A stretch of DNA of 64,000 nt from Hexactinellida sp. DTS-2022 (Eukaryota; Porifera; Hexactinellida): positions 186,001-250,000 of the forward strand of contig JAPNXP010000004.1 in the NCBI GenBank assembly GCA_028753945.1, read 5' to 3'. A program made the translations under genes and the position numbers. Of this stretch, positions 20,601-30,361 are shown piece by piece. Within the stretch, counting starts at the first letter, position 1. Each line of letters begins with the position of its first letter. A model generated the notes under the pieces. It worked only from the letters and a program-made list of their open reading frames with translations. It was not told the DNA's origin and searched no databases.

Positions 20601-23600
20601 TTTGCACTTCGAGATGCAATATTTCAACGCTGAACACATACCAATGGGTGGCGTAGCATTGCCAATAAAGTTGATACAGAATTGGAGTTTGTCTTGATAA
20701 TCTATAGCATTCCTCAATATATCAACCGATTGTTGATAGAGCGGAAGAAAGGCTTCACAGAGGTTTGTGTCTGTTACGATTGTTGCATTCTAAACATAAT
20801 ACAAGCAAATATTACATATAACTTACAAGTGTTAATTTATTAGGAGAATTTAACTCACAAAAAAGTTCTCCTTGTTAAATGTACAAGTCCTGTTAGCTGC
20901 CTGATTGGAATAATCAATTGCGAAATATGAGAAGTTGTATTGCTGTAGGTATCCATAATAATAGCTTTTTGGATCGTAAAAGACAACTGAGTTACCATCA
21001 AAACAGTTAGTATTATATCCATAATGTGGCAGGAACTCAAGAGGGGAGTATGTTGTAGAAGGTTCTCCACAACCTTGGGGAGGTCTGTACAACAACGTGT
21101 AGTATATACCTAACAAAGGATGCAGTAAAGGAATGGTCAGCTAGAACTAATTCTACAATCTTAACTCACTCAAGGAGAGAATTCCATCCAGTAGGAAACC
21201 ATTGGGAATACTGTACACAAGGTTTGTTAAGCTAGAACGTATTCCTTCTAAATTCAACTGCTGCTCAATAACATATATAACACCATTCGGATCAACAGGC
21301 AAAATATTCGTTACATTAGACAGGCCGGTGAGTATGATGGCTCTAATTGCATCGTCACCAACAGTGATGTTAGGAGGAAATGCACCGAAGGAGGACAGCA
21401 ATTGTTCAATTAATGGAATGAGCTCACAGTTAGTCAGAGTCTATAAGAAGAATAAATGAATAGCGTGTAAATGAAGGGAAAAAACAAAATATAAAGTATC
21501 TTAGACATACCATGTTAACGAATTCTACAATGTCGAATTCATAGAAAATTGCAAGAGAACTGTTAACAGTTGAGAGGAGTTCGTTTCTGATTTGGTTGAA
21601 GTACATTCCAAACTCATCTGAGTTCACATATCCAGCAGCGAGTATTGGAATAGCATCCAGTACGTCACTGAAGTCTTGTAGCGATTGGGAGAGTAGAGCC
21701 GTGCAATACACTAGTGTTTCTGCGCAGTTCGCTACACAACATAAGATGTGGCTCATATAGGCTGTATACATTTTGTTAAAAGTTTGCTAAATATATTATT
21801 TAATTACCATGACAGTAACGGCTCTCAAAGGGACACACCAGATTGGTGAGGAAGGCATCAACACAGAGAGAAACACCGTTGCTATTAGGCAGATAGTTAA
21901 ACAGCTCTGCGAACTTGTTGTAGAATAAGTCAGAATCGTTAAACAGCTGTAAAATGGGGCGTGCGATGGTGATATTTTTTGTCTGAAAAGAAATAATTGT
22001 TTAAAACAAAATCAAAACAAATCAACTACAGTAGAACTTTGATAATTGCTGTATTCGAATTTTAATCCAGGCTTCATTGAAATGTTACTTTCTACACATT
22101 AATTCATTGGCACTACATTCAAAAAGACAGCATCAACATACCATGTTGAAGAGCGCGTTGACTTGACTCACTATCTGTCCAATACTCGGATCTGACAGTA
22201 CCCTGGTCAGTACGCAAGTTATGTTATCTTTCAGGCCGGGGATATTCAGCACACCGGTTATAATGCTGACAATCGATTCTACTTCAGGGTCATTCCCAAA
22301 AAGAACACGCGTGATGTTAACTCCCAGATTTATTCCTCTCTCCAGGAGATCCACAAGGTTCTCAGCTGATTGTGCAGGATTGGAGCTATTCAATAGGAAC
22401 AGTAGATATTAAATGGAATGCTCTCTTATGATGAAAAGAAAGATTACAAACCTGAGATCCATACTCAACTCATAGGCTAGATCATCGATAAATTGGAATA
22501 TTTGTGGATGGAATGGTCTGAGGATGGTATCATTCACTCCAACCAAGTACCTCAGTGTAGGAGTGATAATTGAATCCAACAATTGTCCGATGGCACCATA
22601 GTTATCAATGTTTTCTATTAGAATACAAATAATATATTAATCATGCTATATGACTGCTATATGGGAACTGTGTACTCACCAATGAACTTATATAAACTGC
22701 TACCAATGGTAGAAACGGTTTTCGTTGTATTCAGAATGTAATCAACTCCCTCTAAGACACTTGATGTCACAAAAGGTCGATACTGTTGTGATGTAATGCA
22801 GTCATTTGTGATGCATTCTGCGAAATACAAACACATAGCACTTCAACAGGAAAGTTCAAATATAAAACAAATTGAATGGCATTTAAATGTTTTCGACACA
22901 ACTGCCACCCAAATTAATTCATGAATTATCAAATTAGTTTGGACTATTAAAAAATGAGTCAAACATGATGCATCTATGTTGATACCAATAATCTAATTTG
23001 GTAAACTTTGCACTTCGAGATGCAATATTTCAACGCTGAACACATACCAATGGGTGGCGTAGCATTGCCAATAAAGCTGTTGCAGAATTGGAGTTTGCCA
23101 TAAGAATTGATAGCCCCCCTCAATATATCAACCGATTGTTGATAGAGCGGAAGAAAGGCTTCACAGAGGTTTGTGTCTGTTACGATTGTTGCATTCTAAA
23201 CATAATACAAGCGAATATTACATATAATTTACAAGTGTTAATTTATTAGGAAAATTTAACTCACAAAAAAGTTCTCCTTGTTAAATGTACAAGTCCTGTT
23301 AGCTGCCTGATTGGAATAATCAATGTAGTAATATGAGAAGCTGTATTGCTCTAGGTATCCATAATTATAGCTTTTTGGGTCGTAAAAGACAACTGAGTTA
23401 CCATCAAAACAGTTAGTATTATATCCATAATGTGGCGTGAACTCAAGAGGGGAGTATGTTGTAGAAGGTTGTCCACAACCTTGGGGAGGTCTGTACAACA
23501 ACGTGTAGTATATACCTAACAAAAGAATGCAGTAAAGGAATGGTCAGTTAGAACTAATTCTACACTCTTAACTCACTCAGGGAGAGAATTCCATCCAGTA

Positions 23601-26600
23601 GGAAACCATTGGGAATACTGTATACAAGGTTTGTTAAGCTAGAACGTATGCTGTCTAAATTGAACTGCTGCTCAATGACATATATGACAACATTCGGATC
23701 AACAGGCAAAATATTCGTTACATTAGACAGGCCGGTGAGTATGATGGCTCTAATTGCATCGTCACCAACAGTGATGTTAGGAGGAAATATACCAAAGGAG
23801 GACAGCAATTGTTGAATGAATGGAATTAGCTCACAGTCAGTCAGAGTCTGTTAAGAAGAATAAATGAATAGCGTGCAAATGAAGCAAAAAGAAAAAATAC
23901 AGAGTACAGTCGAAACCGGTTTTTTCTAACCAATTCTTAGCATGGAAATAAAGTAAGAAAAATCCGATAGTTAGAATAAACCGATTGAAAATAACACAAA
24001 ATTGGAATTTCTTACACGTTTAAAATAAATCGTTAGTTAGAAAAAACCGATTAGTAAGAAAAAACCGGTGTTAGAATAAACCGGTTTCGACTGTAGTATT
24101 ATAAACATACCATGTTAACGAAGTCTACAATGTCGAATTCTTTGAATAAAGTAAGAGAATTGTTAACAGTTGAGAGGAGTTCGTTTCTGATTTGGTTGAA
24201 GTACATTCCATACTCATTTGAGTTCACATATCCAGCAGCGAGTATTGGAATGGCATCCAGTACGTCACTGAAGTCTTGTAGCGATTGGGAGAGTAGAGCC
24301 GTGCAATACACTAGTGTTTCTGCGCAGTTCGCTACACAACATAAGATGTGGCTCATATAGGTTGTATACATTTTGCTAAAAGTTTACTAAATATATTATT
24401 TAATTACCTCGACAGTAACGGCTTTCAAAGGGACACACCAGATTGGTGAGGAAGGCATCAACACACAGAGGAATACCGTTGCTATTAGGCAGATAGTTAT
24501 ACAGCTCTGAGAACTTGTTGTAGAATAAGTTAGAATCGTTAAACAGCTGTAAAATGGGGCGTGCGATGGTGATATCTTTTGTCTGAAAAGAAATAATTGT
24601 TTAAAACAAAATCAAAACAAATCAACTACAGTAGAACTTTGATAATTGCTGTATTCGAATTTTAATCCAGGCTTCATTGAAATGTTACTTTCTACACATT
24701 AATTCATTGGCACTACATTCAAAAAGACAGCATCAACATACCATGTTGAAGAGCGCGTTGACTTGACTCACTATCTGTCCAATACTCGGATCTGACAGTA
24801 CCCTGGTCAGTACGCAAGTTATGTTATCTTTCAGGCCGGGGATATTCAGCACACCGGTTATAATGCTGACAATCGATTCTACACCAGGGTCATTCCCAAA
24901 CAGAACACGCGTGATGTTAACTCCCAGATTTATTCCTCTCTCCAGGAGATCCACAAGGTTCTCAGCTGATTGTGCAGGATTGGAGCTATTCAATAGGAAC
25001 AGTAGATGTTAAATGGAATGCTCTCTTATGATGAAAAGAAAGATTACAAACCTGAGATCCATACTCAACTCATAGGCTAGATCATCGATTAATTGGAATA
25101 TCTCTGGATGGAATGGTCTGAGGATGGTATCGTTCACTCCAACCAAGTACGTCAGTGTAGGAGTGATAATTGAATCCAACAATTCTCTGATGGCAATTCT
25201 ATCATTGATGTTTTCTAATAGAATACAAACAATATCTAATCAATATCGCCCTATAGACTGCTATAGCTGAACTGTGTACTCACCTATGAACTTATACACA
25301 CTGGTACCAATGGTAGAAACGGTTTTCGTTGTATTCAGAATGTAAGAAGCTCCCTCTATGACACTTGATGTCACTAAAGGTCGATACTGTTGGGATGTAA
25401 TGCAGTCATTTGTGATGCAGTCTGCGAAATAGAAACCACATAACACTTCAACAGGAAAAGTTAATTTAAAACAAATTGAATGGCATTCTAAATGTTTGCG
25501 ACACCATGAAATCAATATATAAATTAGCTTAGGCCATTAATTTAATGAGTCTAACATGATGCATCTATGTTGATACCAATAATCTAATTTGGTAAACTTT
25601 GCACTTCGAGATGCAATATTTCAACGCTGAACACATACCAATGGGTGGTGTAGCATTGCCAATAAAGCTGTTGCAGAATTGGAGTTTGCCATAAGAATTG
25701 ATAGCCCCCCTCAATATATCAACCGATTGTTGATAGAGCGGAAGAAAGGCTTCACAGAGGTTTGTGTCTGTTACGATTGTTGCATTCTAAACATAATACA
25801 AGCGAATATTGCATATAACTTACAAGTGTTAATTTATTAGGAAAATTTAACTCACAAAAAAGTTCTCCTTGTTAAATGTACAAGTCCTGTTAGCTGCCTG
25901 ATTGGAATAATCAATGTGATTATATGAGAAGCTGTATTGATATAAGGATCCATAATAATAGCTGTTAGGATCGTAACTGACAACCGAGGTACCATCAAAA
26001 CAGTTAAAGAAATACCCATAATGTGGCAGGAACGCAAGAGGGGAGTATGTTGTAGAAGGTTGTCCACAACCTTGGGGAGGTCTGTACAACAACGTGTAGT
26101 ATATACCTAATAAAGGATGCAGTAAAGGAATGGTCAGCTAGAACTAATTCTACAGTCTTAACTCACTCAAGGAGAGAATTCCATCCAGTAGGAAACCATT
26201 TGGAATATTGTACACAAGGTTTGTTAAGCTAGAACGTATTCCTTCTAAATTCAACTGCTGCTCAATAACATATATAACACCATTCGGATCAACAGGAAAA
26301 ATATTCGTTACATTAGACAGGCTGGTGAGTATGATGGCTCTAATTGCATCGTCACCAACAGTGATGTTAGGAGGAAATATACCGAAGGAGGACAGCAATT
26401 GTTCAATTATTGGAATGAGATTACAGTCAGTCAGAGTCTGTTAAGAAGAATAAATGAATAGCGTACAAATTAAGAAAAAAACAAATACAAAGCATCTTAG
26501 ACATACCATGTTAACGAAGTCTACGATATTGAATTCATTGAATAATGCAAGTGAATTGTTAACAGTTGAGAGGAGTTCGTTTCTGATTTGGTTGAAGTAC

Positions 26601-28743
26601 ATTCCAAACTCATCTGAGTTCACATATCCAGCAGCGAGTATTGGAATAGCATCCAGTACGTCACTGAAGTCTTGTAGCGATTGGGAGAGTAGAGCCGTGC
26701 AATACACTAGTGTGTCTGCACAGTTCGCTACACAACATAAGATGTGGCTCATATAGGTTGTATACATTTTGTTAAAAGTTTACTAAATATATTATTTAAT
26801 TACCATGACAGTAACGGCTTTCAAAGGGACACACCAGATTGGTGAGGAAGGCATCAACACACAGAGGAATACCGTTGCTATTAGGCAGATAGTTAAACAG
26901 CTCTGCGAACTTGTTGTAGAATAAGTCAGAATCGTTAAACAGCTGTAAAATGGGGCGTGCGATGGTGATATCTTTTGTCTGAAAAGAAATAATTGTTTAA
27001 AACAAATAAACTTCCGTAAAGTTGACTGAAGAAATCGAATAATCAAACTCGGTTTCATTTGATAAGTAAACTCGTTATAAGTTATTTGACAGGATAAATT
27101 AATAAAATGGAGGTTGTAAAAGTCATTAAATAAGAGTGCGCTACTTAATTCACAGGAATTACATTCAAAAAGACAGCATCAACATACCATATTGAAGAGC
27201 GCGTTGACTTGACTCACTATCTGTCCAATACTCGGATCTGACAGTACTTCGGTCAGTATGCAAGTTATGTTATCTTTCAGGCCGGGGACATTCAGCACAT
27301 CGGTTATAATGCTGACAATCATATCCACTTCAGAGTCATTTCCAAACAGAACACGTGTGATATTTACACCTAGATTTATTCCTCTCTCCAGGAGATTCAC
27401 AAGGTTAGCAGCTGATTGTGTAGGATTGGAGCTATTCGTTAGGAACAGAGGTGGTTAAATGGAATGCTATCTAATAATGAATGAAAGATTACAAACCTGA
27501 GATCCACAGTCAACTCATAGGCTAGATCATCGATTAATTGGAATATCTCTGGATGGAATGGTCTGAGGATGGTATCATTCACACCAACCAAGTACGTCAG
27601 TGTAGGAGTGATAATTGAATTCAACAAATCTCCGATGGCATCCCTATCATCAATGTTTTCTATTAGAATACAAACAATATCTAATCAATATCGCCCTATA
27701 GACTGCTATAGCGGGACTGTGTACTCACCTATTAACTTATACAAACTGCTACCAATGGTAGAAATGGTTTTCGTTGTATTCAGAATGTAATCAGCTCCCT
27801 CTATGACACTTGATGTCACAAAAGGTCGATACGTTTGTGATGTAATGCAGTTACTTGAATTGCATCCCTCTAAATAGATTATAAATTATATTAGTATTCT
27901 AATATACTCTTTTTATTCTAATATACAGGTAAACCTCCCAAAGCGGCACCCATCGGGAGAATGATATTGTGCCGCTTCTCGGAGGTTGCCGCTTTGGGAG
28001 GTTGCTCGTAAGGTAAAACTCCCAAAGCGGCACCCATCGGGAGAATGATTTTGTGCCGCTTCTCGGAGGTTACCGCTACTCGGAGGTGCCGCTTTGGGAG
28101 GTTTACCTGTATTTTTATTGCAAATCTTAATTGTAAGAAAATTAATTAAGTATAAATTAATCAAGTATAATGACCCTTTCCACTAGATCGGACCCCTCTT
28201 AACATTAACTTTGAGCTTTTAAATTTATACAATACTTATTATTATTGTATATATTGAGCAATTCAACCTCCTTTAACATAAATTAAAAAATATTATAATT
28301 AAGTATAATGTTTGTTATAAATATCTTGAGTTTATAATTAATTATAATACATTTAACTTTTATTACCCCAACATACTAGTATATTCCAATTTGATTTACA
28401 AATACAGTTGAAACCGGATATTTTTAACACCGGATATTTTTAACAATCGGATATATTTAACACATTTTCTTGTAAATAATTAATTATTGTTGTTGTTGTA
28501 AAATCGGGTATTTTTAACAATCGGATATTTTTAACAAATTTTCGTGAAAAGAATGTGTTAAAAATATCCGGTTTCAACTGTACACCATTTTGTACATCAT
28601 ATTGTCCAGGTTGCGATTAATAAATTCATACATAATTTTATTAGTTAAAAGAATACATAATTATTTTAATATAACTCACGTGACGATACAAAGATTGGCG
28701 AAATGCCAAGACAAAGAATTACTGCGAATATTAATACCCGCAT
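13153..28743 (-). CDS. giant adhesion GPCR with four tandem ~547-residue ectodomain units
   Basis: About 37 exons on the minus strand join with matching phases into a protein of roughly 3,000 residues. Order from the N-terminus: a signal-peptide exon (28680-28743); four copies of an eight-exon unit (27869 down to 18146); a Thr/Pro stalk in the last exon of unit 4; an Ig-like exon (16898-17244); exons 15660-15837 and 15059-15334, GAIN-like; and a final exon (13153-14627) with the GPS-like segment, seven TM helices and tail. Adhesion GPCRs are autocleaved surface receptors for cell or matrix ligands. The single-gene model is inferred from continuous phase and GT-AG sites, with two exceptions at the E exons of units 1 and 2. 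No ligand can be proposed. I recognise no known family for the repeated unit. The Ig call is from spacing of two cysteines and strand-like sequence only. Confidence 0.8.
14768..14920. mobile_element. second copy of the TTCgAACGTTACGTAAC MITE (aGPCR intron)
   Basis: The ends CGTTCAAACGTTATATAG and TGTTACATAACGTTTGAAC are decayed versions of the 10261-10402 element. The middle, with CTGTCACACATTGG, is also shared. Confidence 0.65.
15059..15837 (-). other. GAIN-like exons of the aGPCR
   Basis: Two exons: 15660-15837 (LLDVTGAVVDSLTEGRNISE, a helical GAIN subdomain A-like segment) and 15059-15334 (LISSGNINITVAAVLITS, then ASINLPSNNFPP). The phrase order resembles GAIN domains, which precede the autoproteolysis site. 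They splice in phase 1 to the 7TM exon. Confidence 0.6.
15391..15529. mobile_element. MITE, AATAGCAA/ACACCACTG family (aGPCR intron)
   Basis: The internal block CAAGCGAGCATTTAATGTAA and the end GCGAACACCACTGTA are shared with elements at 15883-16022 and 60446-60598. Its left end is eroded. Confidence 0.65.
15883..16022. mobile_element. MITE with ends CAGTGGAATTGCTTTATTAG (aGPCR intron)
   Basis: The right end CTAATAAAGCAATTCCACTG is the perfect complement of the left; TA-flanked. The interior shares AACATTAAATGCTCGCTTGG with 15391-15529 and 60446-60598 in the opposite orientation. Confidence 0.85.
16029..16880. repeat. 13-bp minisatellite, ~65 units, in aGPCR intron
   Basis: Two 13-mers alternate, GTGTAGTTTACAG and GTGTAGTTAAGAA/G, over about 850 bp. 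They form higher-order blocks (for example TTAAGAA-TTAAGAG-TTTACAG). The array ends about 12 bases from the donor of the Ig-like exon. Confidence 0.95.
16898..17244 (-). other. Ig-like exon of the aGPCR
   Basis: A phase 1-0 exon of 347 bases. It encodes ~115 residues with YYPCSGTG near the start and GNFTFECTGVNSIGTDTVFLT near the end, spaced like the B- and F-strand cysteines of an Ig domain, although the F-strand YxC is FEC. Its donor (GTAAGT) is 12 bases from a long minisatellite. Confidence 0.65.
17455..18040. repeat. dispersed repeat with hairpin-containing tandem units, copy A
   Basis: It shares long blocks with 49745-50090: ATTGATTGCTTT, CATACAAACATCTGCTATTC, then TCTGTCTGTGA. One end carries about four ~42-bp tandem units with GGAGCGACAGTGGCTCC, which can fold as a GGAGC/GCTCC stem with a 7-base loop. 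A separate element (17796-17922) is inserted into the second unit. It lies in an aGPCR intron. Confidence 0.75.
17796..17922. mobile_element. CAGGGCCGTAGCCAC element, copy 2, nested in a dispersed repeat
   Basis: Ends are CAGGGCCGTAGCCAC and GTGGCTACGGCTCTG, with the 5-bp direct repeat TCTTA on both sides (17791-17795, 17923-17927). The insertion splits an ATGCTCTTATGGGAG unit, so the empty site can be read from neighbouring units. Confidence 0.85.
18146..20411 (-). repeat. aGPCR ectodomain unit 4, ending in Thr/Pro-rich stalk
   Basis: Exons include E 19101-19351 (normal CAG acceptor), F 18764-19031, G 18453-18703 and H 18146-18398. Exon H is recognisably homologous to H of units 1-3 (LC..FL......IL......Y.KL.FC..FI.AN) but runs on into a mucin-like stalk built of repeats of TTVTTPS. 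This marks the junction from repeat array to the membrane-proximal part. Confidence 0.8.
20642..22817 (-). repeat. aGPCR ectodomain unit 3
   Basis: The A-H order is conserved. Exon E begins at 21761 after a normal CAG acceptor. Its F exon is nearly identical in protein to that of unit 1 (IYVIEQQLNLEGIRSSLTNL), whereas its introns resemble units 2 and 4. Confidence 0.8.
23048..25421 (-). repeat. aGPCR ectodomain unit 2
   Basis: The same A-H exon order as unit 1. The E exon (24111-24361) also has AA at its presumed acceptor (24362-24363). The E-F intron contains a MITE (23907-24093) absent from the other units. Exon G is identical in protein sequence to exon G of unit 4, and exon H matches unit 1 closely, which points to sequence exchange among units. 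Confidence 0.8.
23907..24093. mobile_element. MITE present only in aGPCR unit 2
   Basis: Ends CAGTCGAAACCGGTTTTTTC and ATAAACCGGTTTCGACTG; TA-flanked. The interior repeats the TTAGAAtAAACCG motif. The matching introns of units 1, 3 and 4 lack it. Confidence 0.85.
25639..27869 (-). repeat. aGPCR ectodomain unit 1 (N-terminal-most)
   Basis: Exons A 27729-27869, B 27497-27659, C 27188-27431, D 26804-26978, E 26507-26757 (presumed), F, G, and H 25639-25786. Phases are 1-1, 1-2, 2-0, 0-1, 1-0, 0-1, 1-0 and 0-1, so the whole unit is a symmetric 1-1 cassette of about 547 codons. This unit is the most divergent: exon A starts GCNSSNC instead of CITNDC, and the C-D intron lacks a ~100-bp block shared by units 2-4. 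The presumed acceptor of exon E reads AA instead of AG (26758-26759). Confidence 0.8.
27926..28109. mobile_element. MITE with internal duplication, aGPCR intron 1
   Basis: Ends CAGGTAAACCTCCCAAAGCG and CGCTTTGGGAGGTTTACCTG are complements with TA flanks. The CCCAAAGCGGCACCCATCGG segment occurs twice, so the element contains an internal tandem copy. Confidence 0.85.
28405..28580. mobile_element. MITE with GGATATTTTTAACA repeats, aGPCR intron 1
   Basis: Ends CAGTTGAAACCGGATATTTT and AAAATATCCGGTTTCAACTG are perfect complements; TA-flanked. The interior repeats CGGATATTTTTAACA on both arms. Confidence 0.85.
28680..28743 (-). other. signal-peptide exon of the aGPCR
   Basis: The ATG at 28743 opens MRVLIFAVILCLGISPIF, a basic n-region and hydrophobic h-region ending VSS. 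It is followed at once by a strong donor (GTGAGT, 28674-28679). The exon is 64 bases and ends in phase 1, matching the phase-1 start of the first repeat exon at 27869. Intron 1 (27870-28679) carries two MITEs. Confidence 0.8.
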
Positions 28744-29146
28744 TACAAGTGGAAAATATTAAAATCAAAACTAGCTAAGAAATTAAACTCTAGTTTAATT
28801 GAAGTACCCAACTTCCAAAATTTACTCCTTATATAACAATTGGGTCTCTGCCACTGTTACTCACATGCATTAATTCATGACTATAAATAGCTAATTAGCA
28901 TAATCTTAACTATGTAAGTTTACATTGCCATCAACCTATTTGTACCATGCACTTATTATTATAAGGAGCATGTGATAAGAAATATAATATCCAGAGTTTA
29001 TTGGTACCATGTTATGTTAAGTTTGTAAATTGAGAATGTGATATTTCCCCTTAGTTCTATCTACTTATTAGTACCTTGGAAATTGATCTGCTTCTAGGTT
29101 TAAATACATGTCTGGTCAACAAACAACTTAATAGGTGTTTAAACTA

Positions 29147-29332
29147 CAGAACTCGGTTATAACGTACCCCCTTGGGAAAGGAAAATGAGTACGTATTATC
29201 CGAGTGTACGTAGTAACCAGTTTATCCTACATAAAAATACATACTGCTTTATAAACTTGGTTATAATAAATTAGTACGTACTAAGCCGAAGTACTTACCC
29301 AGGTACTTCATATTCATAACCGAGTTCTACTG
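29147..29332. mobile_element. MITE, CTCGGTTATAACGTAC family
   Basis: Ends CAGAACTCGGTTATAACG and ATAACCGAGTTCTACTG. It shares the interior block ATACATACTGCTTTATAAAC with the element at 54273-54404. Confidence 0.8.
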
Positions 29333-29991
29333 TATATTAATATATTTCATAGTATAAATGGGGTGTATTATTTAAGTTTGCAAAAGATGGTTCAACGTAT
29401 CTTAAAAAACAAATTCTACAAATAAAACAAACAGGGTTTATTGGAGACATTTGCTTTTAATAGTACCAAGGAGGAAAATTAGAAACTCTATAATATAGAA
29501 ACAAATAATTTGGCGTATGTCAATTCTAATTCAGAAATTGTGAGCTATTGTGAACCATTCCATTGTATTTTAATAAAACAATTGAGATATTATACTGTTA
29601 TATATCAACTAAGTTGTTTTGTCTAATCTAATTGATCAGTCAATAAATGTATTTAGTTAACGCATTTGGAGCTGAAAAGTTCAATATTTATCGATAATTT
29701 TTGTTCCCAAAATATCGCAATTTACAGATAATTACATAATTATGATAACCACCACAGTATTGGAAATTGTAACTCCATACACTAACTACAGTATTAAGTA
29801 TTTTAACATAGTATTTATGGTATAAATTTACAGTCCGTTGTTATTTAAGCCAATAATAATAATCTTACATTGTTATTCTTATTATACTAGCTGATTCCTG
29901 GTGCAATATTTTCAGTATTTAGAGTTAATTATTAATTTATTATATTTATTTGCCTTTAAATCCATAGTAACCAATAAAAGTATCTCAATAA

Positions 29992-30132
29992 TGTACACGG
30001 TTAATACGAACACGATTTAAGTGGCCTTCAAAGCCTTTTCAATACAAATGATTTGGGTAAATACGAATTCCAGGTAAGGCGAACGCATTTTAACGGTCCC
30101 CTGGTGTTCTTACTAACGAGGTTATACCGTAT
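29992..30132. mobile_element. MITE of the GTTAGTAcGAACAC family
   Basis: It contains CCTTCAAAGCCTTTTCAATA and GTTCTTACTAACGAGGTTAT, aligning in inverse orientation with the intact copy at 42316-42489. The outer CAGT ends are eroded. Confidence 0.6.
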
Positions 30133-30361
30133 TATGAAATCCAAATTTGTGCACTCAGTTTATTCAATAAAAATAACTTGCATTAATTTTAAATTGATAG
30201 AGTCAGTTCTATTTAGCAAATTTACAAGTTTATACTTCATTTACCTTCCTACATAGTTGTAAATGGTAAATATCAATAGGTGTAATCAATGTATGCATGT
30301 ATTTCAAATTTGGTATATACGTACATTTCTACAAAAACAAATTTGTTCAGAATATTAGTAG

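Larger units (their letters stand above)
28744..30361. other. intergenic spacer with two MITEs
   Basis: No coding exon is supported between the aGPCR start and the annexin-like stop codon. It includes the aGPCR promoter region and MITEs at 29147-29332 and 29992-30132. Confidence 0.45.

Noticed and set aside
27913-28164. Short open frame with a repeated GNLREAAQ motif
   Set aside because: Product of the internal duplication of the MITE at 27926-28109.
13153-28743. Alternative model of four separate secreted-protein genes plus a short GPCR gene
   Set aside because: Only one signal-peptide exon was found, and phases join across all unit boundaries; a continuous gene is simpler, though not proven.
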